A stretch of DNA of 64,000 nucleotides from Pseudomonas sp. JAI120 (GCF_014207255.1 NZ_JACHCZ010000002.1:997802-1061801), one strand, 5' to 3'. Counted from the first letter of the stretch, positions 42,669 to 50,820 are shown. The notes: generated from the letters alone by a model not told the origin. Numbers and translations: made by a program.

Positions 42669-43637
42669 ATTGACGAAATTTTCTGTGACCTCACCGGTAT
42701 GCCCGGCAACCTAACCGAGTTTGGGCGAAAGATCCGTGCCAAAGTCTTAAAACACACCGGTATCCCGGTTGGTGTGGGCATTGCCCACACCAAAACCCTG
42801 GCCAAACTGGCAAACCACACCGCAAAACGCCTTCAGGCACAGACGGGTGGAGTCGTGGATCTGTGCGATCCTTTTAAGCGCGATTGGGTGCTACGCAACA
42901 CGGCTGTCGAAGAGGTATGGGGCATAGGTCGACGCATGACGGCGCACATGCAGGCCCTGGGCATACACACGGCCATGGACCTGGCCAAGGCTGATCCCTT
43001 CTTGCTCGGCCGCAAATTCAGCGTTGTCCTGGAGAAAACAGTGCGCGAGTTGGCCGGCACGTCGTGCCTGGCCCTGGAAGAAGCGGTGCCGGCCAAGCAG
43101 GAGATCTGCTGCAGCAGAATGTTCGGCGTGCGTCTGGAGAAGATCGAGCCGATCAAAGAGGCGGTGGCCACATACGCGCAGCGTGCGTCGGAAAAGCTAA
43201 GAGCCCAGCATTCGCTGTGCAAGAAGATCCGCGTCAGCATCCGCACCGGCATGTTTAACCCTGACGAAGCCCGTTACGCTAACGGTGTGTTGGTGGAGCT
43301 GCCCTACCCCACCAACGACGTGCGTTTGATCACCAAGGCCGCCACGCAGGCAGTGGAACGCCTGTTCCGCTCTGGGTTCCGATACAGCAAGGCTGAGGTG
43401 TTGCTTATGGATCTGCGTCAACCAGGTGAGTTTACTGATGACCTATTTGCCCACACGCAGCCAGCAGCTGCGGACAAGGTGATGAGTGTCCTCGACGAGA
43501 TCAACAACCGGTGGGGACGCGGCACGCTGCGCGCTGCCGCTGTGCCGGCGGCGCCGACCTGGGCGATGCGTCGGGAGTTGATGAGTCCGAGCTACACCAC
43601 TAGGCTTGACCAGTTATGGACGGTAAACGCCAATTGA
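42669..43637 (+). pseudogene. rulB: rulB (UmuC-like polymerase), 3' fragment
   Basis: Continuation of RulB from codon 108: ATT GAC GAA at 42669-42677 restores the IDE active-site motif, then IFCDLTGMPGNLTEFGRKIRAKV and the finger/little-finger domains (WGIGRRMTAHMQALGIHTA) to a normal C-terminus. The first ATG inside is 42699 (Met of GMPGN). Without the N-terminal 109 codons it lacks the first metal ligand and the palm Asp. No promoter or LexA box precedes it. Reversal of the insertion would rebuild an intact gene. Confidence 0.88.
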
Positions 43638-43665
43638 GGCGTCAGGATCCTGAAGGAGTTTCGGT

Positions 43666-44301
43666 ATGTGCAGTCATTACGAAGCACCGGCACCGCATCG
43701 AGTGGCCGAGACATTCGATGTTGAACCTTTCAAGCAGGGTAAGTTGGAACTGTATCCAGGCTATATCGGGCCTTTCATCCGCCGCGTGGAACACGTCGAC
43801 GCTGAATCGCCGGCGCCGGTAGAAGCGCTGTCAGGCTCGTTTGGACTGATTCCGACCTGGAGCAAGGACACAAAAATCGCTCGGAGTACCTATAACTGCA
43901 GATCGGAGACGGCCAGTCAAAAGCCGTCGTTCCGTGCAGCTTGGCGAAAGGCCCAGCACTGCATCATCCCAGCTGCGGCCATCTACGAGCCTGACTGGCG
44001 ATCGGGTAAATCAATTGCTACTCGTATCACCCGTGCGGACGATGAGCTGTTGGGAATCGCAGGCCTTTGGGAGCAATGGCGCGATCCCGGTACCGGGAAG
44101 ATCCTGCACAGTTACACGATGTTGACCATCAACGCGGACGACCATCCCTTCATGCGCGACTACCATAAGCCCCAGGATGAAAAACGCATGGTGGTGATCT
44201 TGCCCAAGGGGCTGTACGGCGATTGGTTGAAAGCTCCGGCCGGGGATAGCATGGAGTTCATGCGCCCGTACCCGGCGGACCGCATGGCAGTTGCTATGTG
44301 A
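43666..44301 (+). CDS. SRAP-domain (YedK/HMCES-like) protein
   Basis: A 211-residue SOS-response-associated peptidase-like protein. Cys2, exposed after Met removal (MCSHYE), forms the DNA-protein crosslink with abasic sites. Other conserved parts are YNCRSETAS, CIIPAAAIYEP (catalytic Glu) and the active-site His in ADDHPFMRDYHKP. It protects abasic sites in single-stranded DNA, fitting a mutagenic-repair operon. The start is 28 bases after rulB with AAGGAG upstream, so it was probably the third SOS gene of rulAB, now cut off from the LexA promoter by the insertion. Confidence 0.9.
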   Translation: MCSHYEAPAPHRVAETFDVEPFKQGKLELYPGYIGPFIRRVEHVDAESPAPVEALSGSFGLIPTWSKDTKIARSTYNCRSETASQKPSFRAAWRKAQHCIIPAAAIYEPDWRSGKSIATRITRADDELLGIAGLWEQWRDPGTGKILHSYTMLTINADDHPFMRDYHKPQDEKRMVVILPKGLYGDWLKAPAGDSMEFMRPYPADRMAVAM

Positions 44302-44353
44302 ACTTGGCCAGACGCAACAAATGACCCGATCTGATAAAAACGAGAGTGTTTGA

Positions 44354-44551
44354 ATGACCAAAGAAGAACTGCGACAAGAGCTGCAGGAGCAGTTCGAGCG
44401 GCACCTGCAAGCGAATCCTGATGCTGTGACGCTTTACGCAGCAGAGCCGGAACCGGAAACAAGACCTTGGAAAAAGAAACCGAGCCTGCTCGATCAGGCG
44501 TTTGCACAAGACCTGGCCAACATTGAAAAAGAACTGCAGGCCAAAGACTAA
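44354..44551 (+). CDS. Hypothetical small charged protein
   Basis: Not recognised. A 65-residue highly charged helical protein (EELRQELQEQFERHLQ, later PSLLDQAFAQDLANIEKELQAKD). No membrane segment. No strong ribosome site precedes the ATG at 44354, though a GAGAG lies about 10 bases upstream. It may be a small partner of the SRAP gene or an unrelated accessory gene. Confidence 0.5.
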   Translation: MTKEELRQELQEQFERHLQANPDAVTLYAAEPEPETRPWKKKPSLLDQAFAQDLANIEKELQAKD

Positions 44552-44738
44552 TTTTCCGTGATCTTTTGGCTTCATAATCAGCGGCGCTTGCAATACCCTT
44601 TGGGCAGGCGACTTGCTGCCTGCCCCCTCCTCCGATTGGCATGGTGAAAGCAAGGTTCACATCCTAATGGTGATTCTCACCGGCTGGTCGCAATGGAGGG
44701 ACGACGCGCATTGCGAGCCGGTATTCTGAGAACCCATC

Positions 44739-45119
44739 ATGACTACGATTGAAAACCTCAAGTCGCAAGCCAAGCGCCTGCGCAACCACCTCGCATCACA
44801 AAATATCCCTCTCAGCCATTCCCAAGCGCTCGAAGCCATAGCGGCGGCCCATGAATATAAGGATTGGAATACGGCTTCAGCGAAGCTTCAGGCAACCCTC
44901 GCTCCGGCTAAGCCAACGACCATCTGTATCAATGCTGACATGTGCATTGATGATGTGCGTGAGGAGGTGAACGATTGCATGCGCTCTGATCCTGGCTTTG
45001 TCCGTTTGCGCCTCGATGCGGCTGCCAGTGGTTTCCAGCATCGCGATGCGTACGAAGTCTCCAGAGAGATTGAAGCGCTAGGCGTAAGGGCAGAGGTTGA
45101 TAGCCCGCTCTCGCTGTAA
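44739..45119 (+). CDS. Glyoxalase-superfamily domain protein (Glyoxalase_8-like)
   Basis: A 126-residue protein whose first 50 residues (IENLKSQAKRLRNHLASQNIPLSHSQALEAIAAAHEYKDWNTASAKLQ) fit the Glyoxalase_8 helical module that often precedes glyoxalase-like proteins. The C-terminal 60 residues are a small alpha/beta domain (ICINADMCIDDVREEVNDCM). No catalytic metal ligands are evident. Role unknown; frequent on mobile elements. The ATG at 44739 lacks a strong ribosome site. Confidence 0.65.
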   Translation: MTTIENLKSQAKRLRNHLASQNIPLSHSQALEAIAAAHEYKDWNTASAKLQATLAPAKPTTICINADMCIDDVREEVNDCMRSDPGFVRLRLDAAASGFQHRDAYEVSREIEALGVRAEVDSPLSL

Positions 45120-45234
45120 TTCGCTTCAGATTTTCCTGGATGCCCGCCGTTGCTGGTAGGCAGTTCCTGATAGAACTAGTATTGGACGGCTACCAACCGC
45201 CATTCGCGGACGGGCATATCCTGGGGAAATAGCC

Positions 45235-45474
45235 ATGGGCAAAGTGACAATGAAAGACGGTATCAAGCAGTACGTTCACGCAGCGCTGGATGCTAAGGAC
45301 GAACTTGCAGCAAAAATGATGGAGGCAGGCGTTGACCCGAAACAAGCTCTGCTGGCCTCTACAGTCGTCACCAAAGAGAGTTCGGATGCGATGATCGACC
45401 GGCATTATCAAAATGCCAGCGCATCCGAATTCAGCACGCATCTCAGCGATGGCGTACCCCCGACACTCAATTGA
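45235..45474 (+). CDS. Hypothetical small protein
   Basis: Not recognised. A 79-residue helical, alanine-rich protein (YVHAALDAKDELAAKMMEAGVDPKQALLAS) with a Pro-rich end. The ATG at 45235 follows GGGGAAATA. An intrinsic terminator at 45493 closes it as a single transcript. Confidence 0.55.
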   Translation: MGKVTMKDGIKQYVHAALDAKDELAAKMMEAGVDPKQALLASTVVTKESSDAMIDRHYQNASASEFSTHLSDGVPPTLN

Positions 45475-45492
45475 TGGTCTACCCCAAACTAA

Positions 45493-45517
45493 CCCCCGTT
45501 CTTCACGGGGGTTTTTT
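45493..45517 (+). terminator. Rho-independent terminator
   Basis: CCCCCGT (45493-45499), loop TCTTC, ACGGGGG (45505-45511) and six T. Canonical intrinsic terminator of the preceding gene. Confidence 0.9.
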
Positions 45518-45625
45518 GCCTGCGATTTTCCCTGACCGTTCAGCTCCCAGAAGTAGGCTATACCCAATGGGCGTATATCAGTTATCAACTCACAACATTG
45601 CGGCAGCAATGAAGGGAGTGAACAA

Positions 45626-45889
45626 GTGAAAATGAAGATAGCTTTCCAGCGTTTGGCTCTGCTTGCGGTTGTAGCGATAATATCGCTTTCGGCTTTTACT
45701 CATGTAGCCATAGCAAGTGCCACAGAAAATGATGATCGGTCTGAAGCCGGTCAGAACGATGATCGTTCAGTAGGTGAAAATAATGACCAGTCTGAGGCTG
45801 GGCAGAACGATGATCGTTCAGAAGGCGAATATGAGGATCGGCCGGCCTACAGTGACGATGATCCTTCGGGAGGCGACGATGAAGGTTAG
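45626..45889 (+). CDS. Secreted acidic repeat peptide
   Basis: An 87-residue protein with a signal peptide (LALLAVVAIISLSAFTHVAIASA) and a strongly acidic mature part made of imperfect repeats of the unit NDDRSEAGQ (near residues 35-67), ending in an Asp/Gly tail. It probably enters the periplasm or is secreted; cation binding is possible but unproven. No family was recognised. GAGTGAACAAGTG precedes the ATG. Confidence 0.6.
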   Translation: MKMKIAFQRLALLAVVAIISLSAFTHVAIASATENDDRSEAGQNDDRSVGENNDQSEAGQNDDRSEGEYEDRPAYSDDDPSGGDDEG

Positions 45890-45997
45890 GTTTCTGAGTA
45901 ATGAATCGATCTTCTAATTTTCCGCTAGTCAGAATTGATATTGAAATGTCCGTCCAGGGGTGAGGTTTTTGCCCCCGAGAACTTGAGGAAATCAACA

Positions 45998-46303
45998 ATG
46001 GCTAGGCACACACTGACCGATTTTGACGAATGGCTCGATGGCGCTGTGCAGACGGACGTAGAGGACGTGTACGCCCTCCATGAAGCCGTTGACGGTGAAA
46101 CAGAGTTCGCTCAATACAAAGCCGAGCGTGCACCAAATGGACAGCTCTTGGTCTCGTATGGCGACGATAGCCCTTGGTTGAGGCTGTCCACGGAGGAAGC
46201 TAAGCAGGGTTTTCTTCGTCGTCTTGGCGGCCGTTACGTTGGGGAAGGTTGTATGGACATCGGTGCGTGGTATGTCATGCACATGGGATTAGCGTCCGAT
46301 TAA
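45998..46303 (+). CDS. Hypothetical small acidic protein
   Basis: Not recognised. A 101-residue acidic protein with DFDEWLDGAVQTDVEDVYALHEAV and GDDSPWLRLSTEEAKQGFLRRL, seemingly cytoplasmic. The ATG at 45998 has TTGAGGAAAT upstream; the frame opens earlier at 45935 without a ribosome site. The next gene starts 12 bases after its stop, so the pair may be co-translated. Confidence 0.5.
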   Translation: MARHTLTDFDEWLDGAVQTDVEDVYALHEAVDGETEFAQYKAERAPNGQLLVSYGDDSPWLRLSTEEAKQGFLRRLGGRYVGEGCMDIGAWYVMHMGLASD

Positions 46304-46314
46304 AGGAAATCCTG

Positions 46315-47325
46315 ATGGAAAACTTCATGGAGATTAGCGATGCCCGGACGATACCTGTAAGTGAGTATCTCGAAAGCGTCACAGATCCTTTGCGGCGTGC
46401 AGCTATAGCCTCTGTATTTGAGCGAGCGCGGTCAGCATTGGAACTAATGCGCGTAAGGTTTTGTGTGGACGTACCGGTCCCAGAATTTTTTGTGCTCACA
46501 ACAGATCAAATCAAGGCTGAGGCCAATCCGCTTGGCCTTATTGTGGTCAGCCAAGGCATGATTAATCACTGCTTTGATACGGCCATACCATCATCGAAGG
46601 TCAAAGCAGGAAATGAGGACTATCTGGATGGCTTGCCAGATTTGTTTCCTCAAATAGGCCTCACATGGGTCTTGGCGCACGAATACGCTCATTTGTTTCG
46701 CGCACATCATCAGGTCCAAATCGAACTTGGATCACATGACCATGTGCTACGTGCTTTCGAACATGACGCTGACCTATGCGCTGCGGCAGCAGTATACCGC
46801 GCTGTTCAGCAATGGCTCCCAGGCATCCAGGACATCGATATTCGTTGCTATGTCACTTACGTGCTGTTCTGGATCATAAGAACGTTTCCGAACACGAATG
46901 ACGGGGCAGGAGTCCATCCTTCATTCTCTGAGCGTTTCTTTCAGATACTGCTCAAGCTGACCACCATGCAGGCCATGCCAGGCGACGTATTGGATCTAGA
47001 TGTAAAACTACCAGCTACGGCTAATCGCGGGGATGCGTTACGCAACGTCGCAATAGCTTGCGAGACTGCGTATCTGGCCAAGGCCCCAGGTACTAAAAAT
47101 GATTTCTTCATGCAGTGGCACGAGTACTTTAAAAGCTATGGCCACATAGCGATCATTAACGAATGGATAATGGTGAGCCCATTTGTTGAAAAGCACTCCC
47201 ACACTACGGCTGATATGCAGCGCCACGCCTCGGTTGTCCCAATGACTATGAGCGACATAGCTCGTTTGGAAAAAGCTGAGCGTAAACGTCATCGAAGAGC
47301 TCAGGCGAGATCACGAACGCAGTAG
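46315..47325 (+). CDS. HExxH zinc metallopeptidase-like protein
   Basis: A 336-residue protein with the zincin motif HEYAH (His122-Glu123-His126, in LAHEYAHLFRAHH) and a candidate third ligand in EHDAD (149-153), as in many neutral metallopeptidases. A hydrophobic segment (CYVTYVLFWIIRTF) may contact a membrane or pack in the core. The C-terminus is basic. Family beyond the motif is not recognised; an ImmA-like or immunity/toxin-activating protease is possible. It follows the small acidic gene by 12 bases with AAGGAAATC as the ribosome site. Confidence 0.6.
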   Translation: MENFMEISDARTIPVSEYLESVTDPLRRAAIASVFERARSALELMRVRFCVDVPVPEFFVLTTDQIKAEANPLGLIVVSQGMINHCFDTAIPSSKVKAGNEDYLDGLPDLFPQIGLTWVLAHEYAHLFRAHHQVQIELGSHDHVLRAFEHDADLCAAAAVYRAVQQWLPGIQDIDIRCYVTYVLFWIIRTFPNTNDGAGVHPSFSERFFQILLKLTTMQAMPGDVLDLDVKLPATANRGDALRNVAIACETAYLAKAPGTKNDFFMQWHEYFKSYGHIAIINEWIMVSPFVEKHSHTTADMQRHASVVPMTMSDIARLEKAERKRHRRAQARSRTQ

Positions 47326-47464
47326 TCGTTGTGACTCTGCGAAATACCCAAATACCTTTGGTGCGACTGTGAGGCTCGCAAGGGCATCGGCAAACGCAGA
47401 TCGGCATAGGAAAAACGTGAAGGACCCGGAGTCGAAAGAATCAGCAGGTTTCAGCGGAGGAACG

Positions 47465-48199
47465 ATGAAGTCTTGTGCTCATAGCAAACTGCAGCTCTCT
47501 CTTGACCGATGGGAAGAGTGCCACTGGTATTTGCACCAGATGGAGACGAATTACCATGAGCCAGAACCCTTCCGCTACTCATGCAATTCGTTCCTACGTG
47601 CCGTAAAGGAAGTTCCGCAGGCTTTGCGGAACGATTTACAGAGGCATTCTGACGTGAAAGGCAAGATCGAGATATTGCTAGAGACGGTCTCCATGAACGA
47701 CCTATTCAGGACGCTTGGTAAGCGACGTGACTTTGTGGTTCATCACGGAGCCTTGAATCTCAGCAGCCACGGGAGGATCGGGACTATGGAGGGCACTAAA
47801 ATAAAGATGGTGCTCCCGTTCCGCGTGCATCCATGGGAACGATCTGATGAGGCGTACGAGCGCTACAAGGCGATGTGTCGAGAAAACGAGATATTGCGTG
47901 GACTTGGCCCGGATTGCGATTCCGTACCGGCGCTCTGGCGCACTTGGATGGTTCCGCAGTTTCCTAACAGGGATCTGCTCGATGTTGCTTTTGAAGCGTG
48001 GGTACTGCTCGGTGGACTGTTGTCCTCCGCAGTAGAAGCATTTGGCGGTGAGAAACTAGATCTGAGCATGCCATGTCGTCATGATTCGGCGCGAGTCCAG
48101 CTCAAGCTTTATAGCCAGCTTGAGTTCTTTCAAAGCGTCCACGGCATCGACCTCAAGGAAGAAGAACGCAAGTGGCGCGAGCAGCGAGGCAAGACATAG
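47465..48199 (+). CDS. Hypothetical protein with HEPN-like Rx4H motif
   Basis: Not recognised as a whole. The 244-residue protein has RRDFVVHH (Arg88 to His93) followed by GAL, the Rx4-6H arrangement of HEPN ribonuclease sites, embedded in helical sequence. The rest shows no known domain and no signal peptide. GGAGGAACG precedes the ATG at 47465, whereas the longer frame from 47369 has no site. It lies close to the NYN and HEPN-like genes of the next kilobase, so it may be part of a nuclease-rich defence-type strip. Confidence 0.5.
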   Translation: MKSCAHSKLQLSLDRWEECHWYLHQMETNYHEPEPFRYSCNSFLRAVKEVPQALRNDLQRHSDVKGKIEILLETVSMNDLFRTLGKRRDFVVHHGALNLSSHGRIGTMEGTKIKMVLPFRVHPWERSDEAYERYKAMCRENEILRGLGPDCDSVPALWRTWMVPQFPNRDLLDVAFEAWVLLGGLLSSAVEAFGGEKLDLSMPCRHDSARVQLKLYSQLEFFQSVHGIDLKEEERKWREQRGKT

Positions 48200-48224
48200 A
48201 TCGCTAGCCGAAGGAAAACGGCCC

Positions 48225-48381
48225 ATGAAAGTCAAGGAACTGATCCGGCGCTTGAAGCGCCTCGATCCCGACGCACGACCAGGGCGAGGATGAAGTTGAT
48301 TCCAACGTTACAGCAGTAGTCGAGTCGGACAGTGAGGTTCTGAGAGAGCGCTTCGTTGGTTCGGTCGTCGCACTGCACTGA
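48225..48381 (+). pseudogene. Frameshifted small gene (MKVKELI-type)
   Basis: A ribosome site (AAGGAAAAC) and ATG at 48225 start MKVKELIRRLKRLDPDA, a pattern common in small phage/ICE proteins. The frame then stops at a TGA after GRG. A one-base shift near 48275 restores an open frame through DQGEDEVDSNVTAVVE to a TGA at 48379, consistent with a small disrupted gene. Confidence 0.5.
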
Positions 48382-48397
48382 CTCCAAGGAAAACGAC

Positions 48398-48568
48398 ATG
48401 AGTATTCACGAGGGCGCGAGCGACATGACCAAAGAACAGATGCTGTTCAAGATCAATTAGCTATCTGACGAGATTGACGCAAACGAGGAAGATAATCGAG
48501 CGATGCAGGAGCAAATCAACCAGCTCTATGCGCGCATTGACGCCATGCCTGATGCGGCAACTGAATAG
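48398..48568 (+). pseudogene. Small gene interrupted by an in-frame TAG
   Basis: From the ATG at 48398 (or 48425, MTKEQMLFKIN) the frame hits TAG at 48458, yet continues in frame for 36 codons (LSDEIDANEEDNRAMQEQ and onwards) to a second TAG at 48566. AAGGAAAACGAC precedes the start. Either a point mutation destroyed a 56-codon gene or suppression gives a longer form. Confidence 0.45.
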
Positions 48569-48592
48569 TTCGAGGAAATCACTGCACCCGCA

Positions 48593-48643
48593 AGCCCGCC
48601 CAGTCGCGGGCTTTGGCAGTACCAGAGCGCGGCGTTCGCGTTC
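48593..48643 (+). promoter_or_regulatory. Two-hairpin leader element (copy 1)
   Basis: AGCCCGC/GCGGGCT (48593-48599 with 48606-48612), a linker GGCAGTACCA, then GAGCGCG/CGCGTTC (48625-48631 with 48637-48643). It lies just upstream of the NYN gene. The linker and layout recur at 53346-53397. Confidence 0.5.
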
Positions 48644-48664
48644 GATGATCGAGGGAATGAGCAC

Positions 48665-49219
48665 ATGTCGTTGAACGTTTTTTGGGATAACTCCAACATC
48701 TGGCTTGTGGGGAAAAACTATTGCAGCCTGAAAGAGCCCGGCCACGAGCGTGAGTTTCGAGTTCATTTTAAGAAATTGCTGATGACTGTTGTCGACGGTC
48801 GGCAAATGGAATTTGCATTTGTTGGAGGATCGCTACCACCGAACAATGACGTGTTATGGAGCTATTTTGACAACCTTGGAGTAAAGGTCGAGGTACAAGA
48901 GCGAGGGGCTATCGGAGGCGGCGAGGTAGCGGTCGATCAAGCTATACAATACTCCATGCTGAAACGTCTGATTGACGCAAACGCACCTGGAACAATCCTG
49001 CTTTTGACGGGCGACGGCAATGGTCATTTGGATGGCGAAGGCTTCATTCCGGCGCTGAAAAGAGCCGTGAAAATGGGTTGGAATGTTGAGGTGGCAAGTT
49101 GGGATTTGGGCTGCAATCGGCACCTTCGTCAATACGCCGAGGAACACGGTGTGTATCGATCTTTGGAGCCTTCATACGAGCATATTACTTTCCTCGCGGG
49201 TGGTCGGAACGCTATCTAG
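48665..49219 (+). CDS. NYN (PIN-like) domain protein
   Basis: A 184-residue NYN/LabA-type nuclease-like protein. The catalytic acids fit the family: Asp8 in FWDNSNIW, then GGGEVAVDQAI (Asp) and LLLTGDGNGHLDG (Asp). The product is a compact alpha/beta PIN-like fold with no extra domain. NYN proteins cleave or process RNA. The next gene encodes a HEPN-like protein 24 bases downstream, so the two could be a paired RNA-targeting system; that is inference. The ATG at 48665 has a GAGGGAATGAG site. Confidence 0.75.
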   Translation: MSLNVFWDNSNIWLVGKNYCSLKEPGHEREFRVHFKKLLMTVVDGRQMEFAFVGGSLPPNNDVLWSYFDNLGVKVEVQERGAIGGGEVAVDQAIQYSMLKRLIDANAPGTILLLTGDGNGHLDGEGFIPALKRAVKMGWNVEVASWDLGCNRHLRQYAEEHGVYRSLEPSYEHITFLAGGRNAI

Positions 49220-49242
49220 ATCGATAGGATAAGCCTGATGAA

Positions 49243-49752
49243 ATGGACATTCTAAACATCGTTAGTGAGCAGAAGCAGAGACTGTATGAACGCCTCTACG
49301 TCGCTGCCGAGGATCTTGGGCTTGCGCGCCAATATGCCCAACATCTACTGAAAAAAGGCTGGCACTCAGCACCTTGGGAACGTCGGGGCTCTATCTACAT
49401 GCAGCAATCCGCATTTGTTACGGCACTCGTTGTTAGCTATGCGAGAGCATTCACCAAAAGCTACGGATGGCCAAATCTACCTGAAAATGTTTTTCCTGAT
49501 AATCAGGGCTCGAAAGCTCTTCATAAGCGGCTGATGGACCTTCGTCATGAGGTGTATGCGCATTCGGACAGCAAGCACCATAAAGTCCAGCCTTGGCGCA
49601 TAGATTCTAATGCGCTCACCGATATACGCGGCGCACCATTTTGGCGTTTTACGAAGGGTGAATGTGAGCTGATAACGGAGTTGATTGATGAAATTCGAAA
49701 GCAGCTCTTACCGATGATAACCATCATGCGGGCCGAAATTGCTGACGCATAG
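49243..49752 (+). CDS. HEPN-like protein
   Basis: A 169-residue, largely helical protein with RHEVYAH (Arg101 to His107, Rx5H) after a helix MDLRHEVYAHSD, the site expected of HEPN ribonucleases or nucleotidyl-transfer partners. The rest (LYVAAEDLGLARQYAQHLL; ELITELIDEIRKQLLPM) is helical, with no signal peptide. It starts 24 bases after the NYN gene and probably shares its transcript. No known family name can be assigned safely. Confidence 0.55.
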   Translation: MDILNIVSEQKQRLYERLYVAAEDLGLARQYAQHLLKKGWHSAPWERRGSIYMQQSAFVTALVVSYARAFTKSYGWPNLPENVFPDNQGSKALHKRLMDLRHEVYAHSDSKHHKVQPWRIDSNALTDIRGAPFWRFTKGECELITELIDEIRKQLLPMITIMRAEIADA

Positions 49753-49788
49753 GAAAAATCGCTGCACAACCGGCCCATTGCTAACAAA

Positions 49789-49803
49789 GCGCGGCTTTCG
49801 CGC
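49789..49803 (+). promoter_or_regulatory. Two-hairpin leader element (truncated copy)
   Basis: GCGCG-GCTTT-CGCGC (49789-49803) matches the second hairpin of the recurring leader. The TAGGAAAA and GCTGCAC sequence that begins other copies lies just upstream, but the first hairpin is weak here. Confidence 0.4.
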
Positions 49804-49831
49804 CTCACTTTTTGAAGGAATGAAAGGCACC

Positions 49832-50104
49832 ATGGACTACATCGGCCCCATCGACTTGACCCTGATCTACAGCGCCCCTGGCCGTGAAACGCCTATAGCG
49901 CATCCCGGCGTCATCGCTACCCTGTTCTATAACGAGCCACATCGTACCTGGTCCGTTATGGTCGACCATCCAACCAATCTCATCCGTGATGGGCTTATTC
50001 GTGCTGAAGTGGTCCTGTCCGATGGCCGAAAGCTGGCTGGCACTGCACGTCGCCCGTCTATCTTGGGCAACGCGTTTGAACTGGTTGAAGACGCTTCCCA
50101 CTAA
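49832..50104 (+). CDS. Hypothetical small protein
   Basis: Not recognised. A 90-residue beta-rich protein (VIATLFYNEPHRTWSVMVDH, RAEVVLSDGRKLAGTARR). The ATG at 49832 has AAAGG seven bases upstream; an in-frame ATG at 49820 (MKGTM) follows GAAGGA and would add four residues. No membrane segment. Confidence 0.5.
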   Translation: MDYIGPIDLTLIYSAPGRETPIAHPGVIATLFYNEPHRTWSVMVDHPTNLIRDGLIRAEVVLSDGRKLAGTARRPSILGNAFELVEDASH

Positions 50105-50132
50105 ATAGGAAAAGGCCTAGGTACGACCAAGT

Positions 50133-50183
50133 CCTACCCTCGCAGCGGGGCGGCTTAGTAGGAGGACGCCCATTTTCGCGTCC
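50133..50183 (+). promoter_or_regulatory. Two-hairpin leader element (copy)
   Basis: CCTA/TAGG (50133-50136 with 50159-50162) encloses CCC/GGG pairing; then GGACGC (50164-50169) pairs with GCGTCC (50178-50183) over a CCATTTTC loop. It lies upstream of the secreted SH3-like gene. Confidence 0.5.
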
Positions 50184-50205
50184 GCGAAAACAAAGGAATG
50201 ACGAC

Positions 50206-50820
50206 ATGGAAATCGCAACCAAAAGGCCCGCCTTGCTCACTGCCATGGCCTTATTGACGTCCGTTAACATTGCTGTCGCAGAACCGAGTCTCTGGGTAGC
50301 TGCCGACCGAGTGGCGCGTCATACCTGTCCGTCCGTTAAATGTGGGGTTGCTGGCCAGCTAATGTTCCGCGAAGGCGTGGAGGTTTTGGAGACGAAAGGC
50401 GCTTGGGTCCGCGTAACCAAGCCCTACTCAGCTTCTTGCTCGGGTGGCTTCAGTGAATACGTGAAGAGCGGTAACTCCGCGTGCGTCGCCAGCAACGGCA
50501 TCAATAACGGGATGTTCGCAGAGTGGGTGCCTACAAAGTCGCTTACAAAAGACAGACCTGCAGACCCAGGGGAGGGTGCTTCCGGTGAAGACGTACTGGT
50601 CAAAAACTCGGATGATTACCCTCTCTACCGCACCCAGTTCACCAAAGCAACCCGTGAGCTTATAGACAATGGCACCTGCACCGCCGGTGACTTCGAAGAA
50701 ATCGGTGGGTGGATGGCATCGCCTGTCAAAGGTGAAGGTATGTATTTCATGTACTGCGGCGGCATGACCACAGCCAATCGACTTTACCTCGACGTGCATT
50801 CGGGCAAAGTGAGCCGCTAG
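50206..50820 (+). CDS. Secreted SH3-like protein
   Basis: A 204-residue exported protein. A signal peptide (LLTAMALLTSVNIAVAE) leads into an SH3b-like domain (about 28-100; LWVAADRVARHTCPSVKCGVAGQLMFREGVEVLETKGAWVRV) with a Cys pair, then a C-terminal domain rich in Gly/Tyr with four more cysteines (NGTCTAGD, MYCGG). SH3b domains bind peptidoglycan, so a cell-wall role is plausible. GGAATGACGAC precedes the ATG. Confidence 0.6.
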   Translation: MEIATKRPALLTAMALLTSVNIAVAEPSLWVAADRVARHTCPSVKCGVAGQLMFREGVEVLETKGAWVRVTKPYSASCSGGFSEYVKSGNSACVASNGINNGMFAEWVPTKSLTKDRPADPGEGASGEDVLVKNSDDYPLYRTQFTKATRELIDNGTCTAGDFEEIGGWMASPVKGEGMYFMYCGGMTTANRLYLDVHSGKVSR

